From NCBI GenBank assembly GCA_017303735.1, contig JAFLCF010000207.1, positions 1 through 7,276 of the forward strand: a stretch of DNA of 7,276 nt, given 5' to 3'. Position numbers and translations under genes: made by a program. Positions 1 to 5,274 of this stretch are shown here, piece by piece; position 1 is the stretch's first letter, and the number at the start of each line of letters is the position of its first letter. Below the pieces are notes generated by a model. The model was not told the DNA's origin. It saw only the letters and a list, made by a program, of their open reading frames with translations, and did no database searches. The DNA is from Anaerolineae bacterium (GTDB lineage Bacteria > Chloroflexota > Anaerolineae > Anaerolineales > Villigracilaceae).

Positions 1-866
1 CCGGCGTTATTGAAGTGCAGCGCATTTCCAAACCGTACAAACTTGCCTCGCGCCAATTCCATGAACAAGATTCTGTTTTTGAATTTAACGGCTTCACCAT
101 TGGCGGCACCGAAGTGCCCATCATCGCGGGTCCCTGCTCCGTGGAAGGTCGTACGCAAATTCTCGAAGTAGCGCAAGCTGTGAAAGAAGCAGGCGCGAAT
201 GCTTTGCGCGGCGGCGTCTTCAAGCCGCGTACATCGCCATATGCTTTTCAAGGCTTAGGCGAAGAAGGTCTCGAATACATGGCAGAAGCCCGCGAAAAAA
301 CTGGTCTGCCGCTCGTGGTTGAGGTGATGGCGGTCTCGCAAATTGAGATGATGGAAAAATATGTAGACATCTTCCAACTTGGTGCGCGCAACATGCAGAA
401 CTTCAATCTGCTGCGTGCCCTGGGTGAAACCCGCACGCCCGTGCTTTTCAAACGCGGCATGTCTGCCACCATTGAAGAAATGCTCATGGCAAGCGAATAC
501 ATTCTCAACGGCGGCAATCACAAGGTCATCTTGTGCGAGCGTGGTATCCGCACATTCGAAACCGCCACTCGCAACACCACCGACATCAACGCAGTGCCCG
601 TTCTCAAGAAACTGACTCACCTGCCCGTCGTCATCGACCCATCGCATTCAACAGGTGATGCTGAGTACGTCCAATCGATTGCCCGTGCAGGTGTCGCCGC
701 TGGAGCCGATGGTCTCATCGTCGAAGTTCATCAAGATCCGCCGCACGCCGTCTCCGATGGCAAGCAATCGCTCACACCTGAAGCCTTTGCCAAGATGGTG
801 AAACAGGTCAAAGCGGTGGCTGAAGCGGTGGACCGCAAACTCGTCAACTCCCATGTCACAGCCTGA
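1..866 (+). CDS. aroF: 3-deoxy-7-phosphoheptulonate (DAHP) synthase, 5'-truncated by the window edge
   Basis: Condenses phosphoenolpyruvate with erythrose 4-phosphate to DAHP, the entry step of the shikimate pathway, in the cytoplasm. The frame is open to the window edge: codons from base 3 read [19 protein letters not shown], family sequence upstream of the GTG at 15, so that GTG is an internal valine. Motifs in order are [51 protein letters not shown] and VSDGKQSL. Expected metal ligands are Cys (135-137), His (645-647), Glu (723-725) and Asp (756-758). Their spacing of 170, 26 and 11 residues equals that of T. maritima DAHP synthase as I recall it. By that comparison about 57 N-terminal residues, most of the regulatory ferredoxin-like domain, are missing, so tyrosine or phenylalanine feedback cannot be judged. 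The last 14 bases overlap tyrA. The type I-beta (KDO8P synthase-like) assignment is firm; the paralogue letter is convention. Confidence 0.95.
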   Translation, partial: GVIEVQRISKPYKLASRQFHEQDSVFEFNGFTIGGTEVPIIAGPCSVEGRTQILEVAQAVKEAGANALRGGVFKPRTSPYAFQGLGEEGLEYMAEAREKTGLPLVVEVMAVSQIEMMEKYVDIFQLGARNMQNFNLLRALGETRTPVLFKRGMSATIEEMLMASEYILNGGNHKVILCERGIRTFETATRNTTDINAVPVLKKLTHLPVVIDPSHSTGDAEYVQSIARAGVAAGADGLIVEVHQDPPHAVSDGKQSLTPEAFAKMVKQVKAVAEAVDRKLVNSHVTA

Positions 867-1710
867 CTTTAATCTCGCAGAGTCCAAGATCGCCATCATC
901 GGATTGGGCTTGATGGGCGGATCGCTGGCATTGGGATTGCGTGGAAAATGCGCCGCGCTCTATGGAGTCGACCCGCATCTTCCCACGCTCGAGCTTGCTC
1001 TGTCTCAACACATCGTGGACTACGCTGACAGCGACCCTGCCAAACTGCTCCCCGAAGCGGATCTGGTTATCCTATCTGCGCCCGTCCCTGCGATTTTGAC
1101 TCTGCTGGAAAAGTTGCCTTCGTTCACATCCAACTCTTGCATTGTGATGGACTTGGGTTCTGCAAAAAAACAAATTGTCGATGCAATGAAGAATCTGCCC
1201 GAGCACTTCGACCCCATCGGCGGACATCCTATTTGCGGCAAGGAAAAACTCTCGCTTGCAAATGCAGAAAGAACTTTGTACTACGCCGCGCCATTCTTGC
1301 TTACGCCGCTCGAAAGAACTTCACAACGTGCCGTCGCTGCCGCCAATCAAATCATCGAAGCACTGGGAGCCAAAGGTAAAATTCTTGAGGCTTCAGAACA
1401 TGACCGCATCCTTGCCGCGACGAGTCATTTGCCTTTCTTGATCTCATCTGCGCTGGCATTGGCAACCCCTGAAGAAGTCGCTCCCTTTGTTGGACCAGGC
1501 TTCAAGTCCACGAGCCGACTCGCGGGCACATCCTCCTCCATGATGCTGGGCGTTTTACAGTCAAACCGCGAGAATGTGTTGGAAGCATTGCATCGAATAC
1601 AAAATGAATTTGCTCAACTCGAAGCTGCACTAACCGCTGACGATTTTGTAAAAGTCGAATCCCTGCTAAACAAAGCGCAGTCCAAACACCAATCCTTCAC
1701 TGGTAACTAA
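853..1710 (+). CDS. tyrA: Prephenate dehydrogenase (TyrA family)
   Basis: Oxidatively decarboxylates prephenate to 4-hydroxyphenylpyruvate for tyrosine synthesis; arogenate as substrate cannot be excluded. The 285-residue protein opens with a Rossmann fold, GLGLMGGS at residues 17-24. Asp40 ends the second strand and suggests NAD rather than NADP. Family motifs follow: HPICGKE with the likely catalytic His125, TSHLP with His192, and [10 protein letters not shown] with the substrate-binding Arg. No fused chorismate mutase or ACT domain is seen, so the mutase must lie elsewhere. The ATG at 853 lies inside the end of aroF in another frame with no clear Shine-Dalgarno, so translation is probably coupled to aroF. 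The last three sense codons (Thr-Gly-Asn) and the TAA stop lie in a 7-base repeat tract starting at 1699, so the C-terminus has been set by the repeat. Confidence 0.93.
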   Translation: MSQPDFNLAESKIAIIGLGLMGGSLALGLRGKCAALYGVDPHLPTLELALSQHIVDYADSDPAKLLPEADLVILSAPVPAILTLLEKLPSFTSNSCIVMDLGSAKKQIVDAMKNLPEHFDPIGGHPICGKEKLSLANAERTLYYAAPFLLTPLERTSQRAVAAANQIIEALGAKGKILEASEHDRILAATSHLPFLISSALALATPEEVAPFVGPGFKSTSRLAGTSSSMMLGVLQSNRENVLEALHRIQNEFAQLEAALTADDFVKVESLLNKAQSKHQSFTGN

Positions 1711-1741
1711 TTACTGGATAATTCTTTCCTCTTTCTTCTTT
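1699..1741. repeat. 7-base-period tract filling the tyrA/aroA spacer
   Basis: Two adjoining blocks. Bases 1699-1719 are three heptamers (ACTGGTA, ACTAATT, ACTGGAT). After one extra base, 1721-1741 are three heptamers of form NNTCTTT (ATTCTTT, CCTCTTT, CTTCTTT). The first block codes the last residues of tyrA and its TAA stop (1708-1710). The second leaves aroA with a pyrimidine-only leader and no Shine-Dalgarno. Both unit types recur in the aroE/aroC spacer. Confidence 0.85.
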
Positions 1742-1742
1742 A

Positions 1743-3044
1743 ATGCCCACTCTTCCACCTTCCCTCCGCATCACTCCTATCGATCACCCGCTGAACGCCA
1801 CCGTCCGCGTCCCCGGCTCCAAGTCATTGACCAATCGCGCCTTGCTGATTGCATCCTTGGCAAACGGCACAACCCACCTCACCAACACTCTCTTCTCAGA
1901 TGACTCGCGTTATTTCGCTAAAGCTCTGCAAATCCTCGGCTTTGATGTTCAACTCGATGAAGAAAATTTTTCAATGTCAGTCGCGGGCATGGGTGGAAAA
2001 ATTCCTGCAAAGAAAGCGGAACTCTTCATTGGTAACGCTGGTACTGCTGCGAGATTTTTATCTGCATTCCTTACACTCGGACACGGCGAATACATTTTGG
2101 ATGGCGAACCGCGCATGCGCGAACGTCCGATAAGGGATTTGGTTGATTCGTTGACACAACTTGGCGCAAAACTCGAACCGACAAATGACTGTCCACCCGT
2201 GAAGATTTCGGCAAATGGCTTACCTGGCGGAAAGACAACTATTGCTGGTGATATTTCTTCTCAATTCTTATCTGCACTGCTAATGGTCGCTCCATACGCT
2301 AAAAGCCCCATTGAAGTGACTCTCTCCACTGACCTCAACTCCAAACCCTACGTGGACATGACCATTTCCATCATGAAAGACTTCGGCGTGGAAGTTGAAC
2401 GGGATGGGTATGAATATTTCAAAGTGCCAGTTACCAGTTATCAGTTACCAGTTACCAGTTACCCAATTGAAAGTGACGCCTCCGCCGCCTCCTACTTCTT
2501 CGCCGCCCCTGCTATCTGCGGCGGGACTGTCAAGGTGGAGAACATCTCGCGCAAATCGGTGCAAGGCGATGTTGCCTTTGTGGATGTCTTGAAACAAATG
2601 GGCTGTATCGTTGAGGAGAACGATAATTCGATACTCGTGACTCGTAACTCGTCGCTTGTCGGCGTAGATATTGATATGCGCGACATCCCCGACACCGCCC
2701 AAACCCTCGCTGCAGTTGCGCCCTTTGCTAATTCTCCCACCACCATTCGTGGAATTGCCTCGGCGCGAGTTAAAGAAACAGATCGAGTATCCGCCACCTG
2801 CACAGAATTGAAGCGACTGGGTGTTGACGTGGAAGAACACGAAGATGGCATGACCATCTATCCATGCAAAACGTTCAAACCTGCTAACATTCAAACCTAT
2901 AACGACCACCGCATGGCAATGGCATTTTCCCTCATCGGCTTGCGTTTCGATGGCGTCACCATTGAAAATCCATCCTGTGTATCCAAGACCTTTCCCAATT
3001 TCTTTGAAGTGCTTGAACAATTGCGTACCCAAGGAAACAAGTAA
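1743..3044 (+). CDS. aroA: 3-phosphoshikimate 1-carboxyvinyltransferase (EPSP synthase)
   Basis: Transfers the enolpyruvyl group of PEP to shikimate 3-phosphate, pathway step six. At 433 residues it is close to the E. coli length. Conserved sites are PGSKSLTNR (Lys27, Ser28, Arg32), GNAGTAARF (97-105, keeping the glycine equivalent to E. coli Gly96), RERP with Arg128, SSQFLSALL with Gln174, ESDASAASYF, DIPDTA with catalytic Asp317, KETDR with Glu345 and Arg348, YNDHRMA with Arg390, and a C-terminal SKTFPNFF. In GNAGTAARF, Phe stands where E. coli-like enzymes have Pro. Two 7-base repeat tracts lie in frame, coding residues 229-240 and 297-304, both in loops between conserved blocks, so the enzyme looks intact. 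The ATG follows a wholly pyrimidine-rich repeat tract and has no Shine-Dalgarno. It is the only start that retains the N-terminal strand before PGSKS. Confidence 0.96.
   Translation: MPTLPPSLRITPIDHPLNATVRVPGSKSLTNRALLIASLANGTTHLTNTLFSDDSRYFAKALQILGFDVQLDEENFSMSVAGMGGKIPAKKAELFIGNAGTAARFLSAFLTLGHGEYILDGEPRMRERPIRDLVDSLTQLGAKLEPTNDCPPVKISANGLPGGKTTIAGDISSQFLSALLMVAPYAKSPIEVTLSTDLNSKPYVDMTISIMKDFGVEVERDGYEYFKVPVTSYQLPVTSYPIESDASAASYFFAAPAICGGTVKVENISRKSVQGDVAFVDVLKQMGCIVEENDNSILVTRNSSLVGVDIDMRDIPDTAQTLAAVAPFANSPTTIRGIASARVKETDRVSATCTELKRLGVDVEEHEDGMTIYPCKTFKPANIQTYNDHRMAMAFSLIGLRFDGVTIENPSCVSKTFPNFFEVLEQLRTQGNK
2427..2461. repeat. Five-copy CCAGTTA heptamer tract inside aroA
   Basis: Five head-to-tail copies of CCAGTTA; the third copy reads TCAGTTA. 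Seven is not a multiple of three, so the frame rotates and the peptide repeats every seven residues, PVTSYQL then PVTSY (residues 229-240). The unit is the reverse complement of TAACTGG, the type seen in the spacers at 1699 and 3904. The tract ends just before the conserved ESDAS block. Confidence 0.93.
2633..2653. repeat. Three-copy ACTCGTN heptamer tract inside aroA
   Basis: Three tandem units: ACTCGTG, ACTCGTA, ACTCGTC. They code roughly residues 297-304 (ILVTRNSS), in the loop before the catalytic DIPDTA motif. Unit boundaries create TGA at 2638 and TAA at 2645, both out of the aroA frame. The third unit ends in C, so the next boundary (2652-2654, in frame) reads TCG. Confidence 0.75.
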
Positions 3045-3051
3045 ACAGGTG

Positions 3052-3879
3052 ATGATGAATTATCAACTTGGTTTAATCGGTTACCCCTTGGGACACTCAC
3101 TATCGCCAAAGATTCATACAGCGGCTTTAGTCGTTTGCGGCTTACAAGGAACCTATTCCCTATTTCCAATTCACCCTGACGACAAACAAGGCTTGCACAA
3201 CCTGCTCGCCCAAGTCCGCAACGGCGAGATTCACGGACTCAACATCACCATTCCGCACAAACAGAATGTCATCGAATTTATGGATGAACTGATGCCCACT
3301 GCAAAAGCCATTGGCGCGGTCAATACGATTTATATGCGAGAAGATAAGTTAATTGGGGATAATACAGATGCGCCAGGGTTTCTCTCAGACCTCAAACGGG
3401 TTTCAAATTCATCATTCAGCACTCCGCATTCTGCACTGGTCCTCGGTGCGGGAGGTTCTGCGCGAGCTGTAGTATATGCTTTAGCCAATGATGGTTGGAA
3501 TGTAACCATAGCTGCTCGAAGACTCGAACAAGCCAAACAACTTGCTCAATCCTTCCTTAATTACCAATTACTAATTACAAATCTCGATGACCTTCAACCT
3601 TTGACTTTCGACTTGATTGTAAATACCACGCCTTTAGGAACGACGCCCAACATCGAAACCTCACCTCTGCCTGAAAACATCATCCTTTCAAAAAACACTT
3701 TTGTTTATGATTTAGTGTATAACCCACGCGAGACGAAACTTGTCCGCGACGCACGCGCACAGGGACTGAACGCTTCTACAGGATTAGGTATGCTGATCGA
3801 ACAAGCCGCCCTCGCCTTCGAGAAATGGACAGGTCACAACCCGCCGCGCGAAATTCTTTATCAAGCTATTGAACCCTAA
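3052..3879 (+). CDS. aroE: Shikimate dehydrogenase (NADP+)
   Basis: Reduces 3-dehydroshikimate to shikimate, step four. I start it at the ATG at 3052, seven bases after the aroA stop, giving 275 residues. The next codon (3055) is also ATG and would do as well. An upstream in-frame ATG at 2950 would overlap aroA by 95 bases and add non-family sequence, so it is rejected. Motifs are PLGHSLSPKIH (12-22, shikimate hydroxyl-binding serines), NITIPHKQ with catalytic Lys70, GAVNTI with Asn91, GDNTDAPGF with catalytic Asp106, the nucleotide loop GAGGSARAV (132-140), AARR (154-157, fits NADP 2'-phosphate binding), NTTPLG and GLGMLIEQAALAF. Two 7-base repeat tracts lie in frame at residues 119-128 and 170-176, in loops flanking the nucleotide-binding core. 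Weak AGGTGA just before the starts is the only ribosome-binding candidate; coupling to aroA is likely. Confidence 0.95.
   Translation: MMNYQLGLIGYPLGHSLSPKIHTAALVVCGLQGTYSLFPIHPDDKQGLHNLLAQVRNGEIHGLNITIPHKQNVIEFMDELMPTAKAIGAVNTIYMREDKLIGDNTDAPGFLSDLKRVSNSSFSTPHSALVLGAGGSARAVVYALANDGWNVTIAARRLEQAKQLAQSFLNYQLLITNLDDLQPLTFDLIVNTTPLGTTPNIETSPLPENIILSKNTFVYDLVYNPRETKLVRDARAQGLNASTGLGMLIEQAALAFEKWTGHNPPREILYQAIEP
3407..3434. repeat. Four-copy AYTCNGC heptamer tract inside aroE
   Basis: Four diverged units (ATTCATC, ATTCAGC, ACTCCGC, ATTCTGC) code residues 119-128, rich in Ser, directly before the strand leading into the GAGGSARAV nucleotide loop. A seven-base register is kept although no two units are identical. 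Weaker than the other tracts, since chance similarity is harder to exclude. Confidence 0.65.
3559..3579. repeat. Three-copy AATTACN heptamer tract inside aroE
   Basis: Three tandem units, AATTACC, AATTACT and AATTACA, code exactly residues 170-176 (NYQLLIT), in the loop before the conserved FDLIVNTTPLG strand. The core AATTAC is the one used in the aroC tract. Read as TAATTAC, the unit has T where the resulting TAA is out of frame and C at 3565 where it would be in frame. Confidence 0.8.
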
Positions 3880-3938
3880 TTCTTTCTTCTTTCATCTTTT
3901 ATTACTGGTTACTACTCACGGGTAACTGGATACTGGAG
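3879..3938. repeat. 7-base-period tract filling most of the aroE/aroC spacer
   Basis: Bases 3879-3899 are three NNTCTTT units (ATTCTTT, CTTCTTT, CATCTTT), starting in the last base of the aroE stop codon. After four bases, 3904-3938 are five units around ACTGGWN (ACTGGTT, ACTACTC, ACGGGTA, ACTGGAT, ACTGGAG). The same two blocks occur in the tyrA/aroA spacer in the opposite order. The last unit contains the aroC ribosome binding site. Confidence 0.85.
3935..3938 (+). promoter_or_regulatory. aroC ribosome binding site inside a repeat unit
   Basis: GGAG six bases before the ATG at 3945. It exists because the last heptamer ends in GAG (ACTGGAG) where its neighbour ends in GAT. No other Shine-Dalgarno is visible for aroC. 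Confidence 0.7.
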
Positions 3939-3944
3939 ACAATT

Positions 3945-5138
3945 ATGCCCTTACGTTTTCTCACTGCAGGTGAATCGCACGGACCCTCACTCACCACCAT
4001 TCTGGATGGTCTCCCCGCTGGGCTGCCCCTCTTGCCAGACATCATCAACAAAGAACTCGCCCGCCGTCAGCAAGGCTACGGCTCAGGCGGACGCATGAAA
4101 ATCGAAAAAGACACCGTGCAAATTCTCGGCGGCGTGATGGGCGGCGAAACCACAGGCGCGCCGATTGCATTGCTTGTTCAAAACGATGACCATGTCAAAT
4201 GGAAGGGCAAAGCCATCGAGCCGATGACCGCCCCACGCCCAGGTCACGCGGATTTAACAGGCGCGGTCAAATACGGTTACAAAGATTTGCGCCCTGCACT
4301 GGAACGTGCCTCCGCTCGAGAGACCACCATGCGCGTCGCGGCTGGTGCAGTCTGTAAGCATTTCCTCGCGCAGTTTGGGATCATCGTCGGCGGATATGTC
4401 GCCTCCATCGGCGAAGTCTCCGCCGACTTTGGCGACATGCCCTACGAAGAACGCTTCATCCGCGCCGAAGAGTCGGATGTGCGTTGCCCAGTCGAATCCT
4501 CCGCTGACAAAATGCGCGCTGAAATTGAAAAGACCATCCACGGCAAGAACACCCTCGGCGGCGTGCTGGAAATCATTGCGCTCAACCTACCTGTTGGCTT
4601 GGGTAGCTTCGTTCAATGGGATCGTCGCCTGGAAGCCAAACTTGCTCATGCCATCATGTCTGTCCAAGCCATCAAAGGCGTCGAAGTTGGTGATGCCTTC
4701 GAAAACGCAAAACGGATCGGAACAGAAGCACACGACCCAATTCAATTACGAATTACGGATCACGAATTACGTAATACGCAATCCGTAATTCGTAATTCGA
4801 ACCGCGCAGGCGGCACCGAAGGTGGAGTGAGCAACGGTCAGCCCATCGTCATCCGCGCCGCGATGAAACCGATTGCCACAACCCTCGTCCCGCAGCAAAC
4901 CGTGGACCTCGCCAAGGGTGAAAACGCTCCCACCAAATACGAACGCTCCGATTTTTGTCCCGTTCCACGGGCTGTACCAATTTTAGAATCCATGGTTGCC
5001 TTCGTCCTCGCTGATGCCCTGCTCGAAAAACTCGGCGGCGACTCCATCAACGAAATGAAACCGCGCTTTGAAACTTTGAGAAAAGCCACCCTCGAAGATT
5101 TACCAATGGATAATATTCCACATATTTTTTGGGAATAA
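3945..5138 (+). CDS. aroC: Chorismate synthase
   Basis: Eliminates phosphate from EPSP to give chorismate, the last common step, using reduced FMN. The 397-residue protein has GESHGPSL with catalytic His12, RRQQGYGSGGRMKIEKD (40-56), PRPGHADLTG with second catalytic His101, RASARETTMRVAAGA, SVQAIKGVEVGDAF, NRAGGTEGG (286-294), AAMKPI and RSDFCPVP. Two things are odd. First, Ser47 replaces the arginine usual in GYGRGGRM, a cofactor-site residue in related enzymes. Second, residues 267-285 between the HD motif and NRAGG are encoded by a palindromic 7-base repeat tract, and the segment seems about seven residues longer than is usual. All other motifs are intact, so I read it as functional. The start has GGAG at 3935-3938, six bases upstream, which lies inside the last unit of a repeat tract. 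Confidence 0.96.
   Translation: MPLRFLTAGESHGPSLTTILDGLPAGLPLLPDIINKELARRQQGYGSGGRMKIEKDTVQILGGVMGGETTGAPIALLVQNDDHVKWKGKAIEPMTAPRPGHADLTGAVKYGYKDLRPALERASARETTMRVAAGAVCKHFLAQFGIIVGGYVASIGEVSADFGDMPYEERFIRAEESDVRCPVESSADKMRAEIEKTIHGKNTLGGVLEIIALNLPVGLGSFVQWDRRLEAKLAHAIMSVQAIKGVEVGDAFENAKRIGTEAHDPIQLRITDHELRNTQSVIRNSNRAGGTEGGVSNGQPIVIRAAMKPIATTLVPQQTVDLAKGENAPTKYERSDFCPVPRAVPILESMVAFVLADALLEKLGGDSINEMKPRFETLRKATLEDLPMDNIPHIFWE
4744..4799. repeat. Eight-copy palindromic heptamer tract inside aroC
   Basis: Eight units in strict 7-base register: AATTACG at 4744, 4751 and 4765, with GATCACG between at 4758, then TAATACG (4772), CAATCCG (4779) and TAATTCG at 4786 and 4793. The arm AATTACGAATTACGGAT (4744-4760) is the exact reverse complement of 4781-4797, and the centre ATTACGTAAT (4766-4775) shares the same axis. 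Of 27 opposing pairs, 24 match. It codes residues 267-285 of chorismate synthase without breaking the frame. Confidence 0.93.
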
Positions 5139-5144
5139 ATACCT

Positions 5145-5263
5145 CGTCATTGCGAGGGCGGTGCTCTTCCGCCCGAAGCAATCTCATTATTAAATCTGGG
5201 ATTGCTTCGTCGCAACCCCGATTTACATCGGGGCAAGCGAACAAAACGCTCCTCGCAATGACG
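5145..5263. repeat. Inverted-repeat element in the aroC/aroKB spacer
   Basis: The ends are a perfect 13-base inverted repeat, CGTCATTGCGAGG (5145-5157) and its complement (5251-5263). Inside are three more hairpins: GGGCGG/CCGCCC (5156-5161/5169-5174), CGAAGCAATC/GATTGCTTCG (5174-5183/5200-5209) and CCCCGAT/ATCGGGG (5216-5222/5227-5233). CGTCATTGCGAGG with CGAAGCAATC is a wording I recognise from dispersed non-coding repeats in many bacterial genomes, so this is probably a MITE- or REP-like element. It has no transposase and no visible target duplication. No T-run follows, so it is not an obvious terminator. Confidence 0.85.
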
Positions 5264-5266
5264 AAT

Positions 5267-5270
5267 GGAG
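5267..5270 (+). promoter_or_regulatory. aroKB ribosome binding site
   Basis: GGAG four bases before the ATG at 5275 and only three bases beyond the right end of the inverted-repeat element. Folding of that element could therefore affect access to it; this is inference. Confidence 0.65.
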
Positions 5271-5274
5271 AATT

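Noticed and set aside
15..17. GTG as the start codon of aroF
   Set aside because: Codons upstream (GVIE) continue the known family sequence and the frame is open to the window edge; the gene is cut by the window.
2445..3032. 195-codon minus-strand open frame opposite aroA
   Set aside because: It is antisense to well-conserved aroA motifs, shows no recognisable domain, and its end lies in the CCAGTTA tract.
2950..3051. Upstream ATG giving a 309-residue AroE
   Set aside because: It would overlap aroA by 95 bases and add 34 residues unlike the family; the ATG pair at 3052/3055 fits the normal N-terminus.
4744..4799. CRISPR array or frameshifted, broken aroC
   Set aside because: Units are 7 bases with no spacers, and the frame reads through to intact downstream motifs (NRAGG, RSDFCPVP), so the gene is neither a CRISPR array nor a pseudogene.
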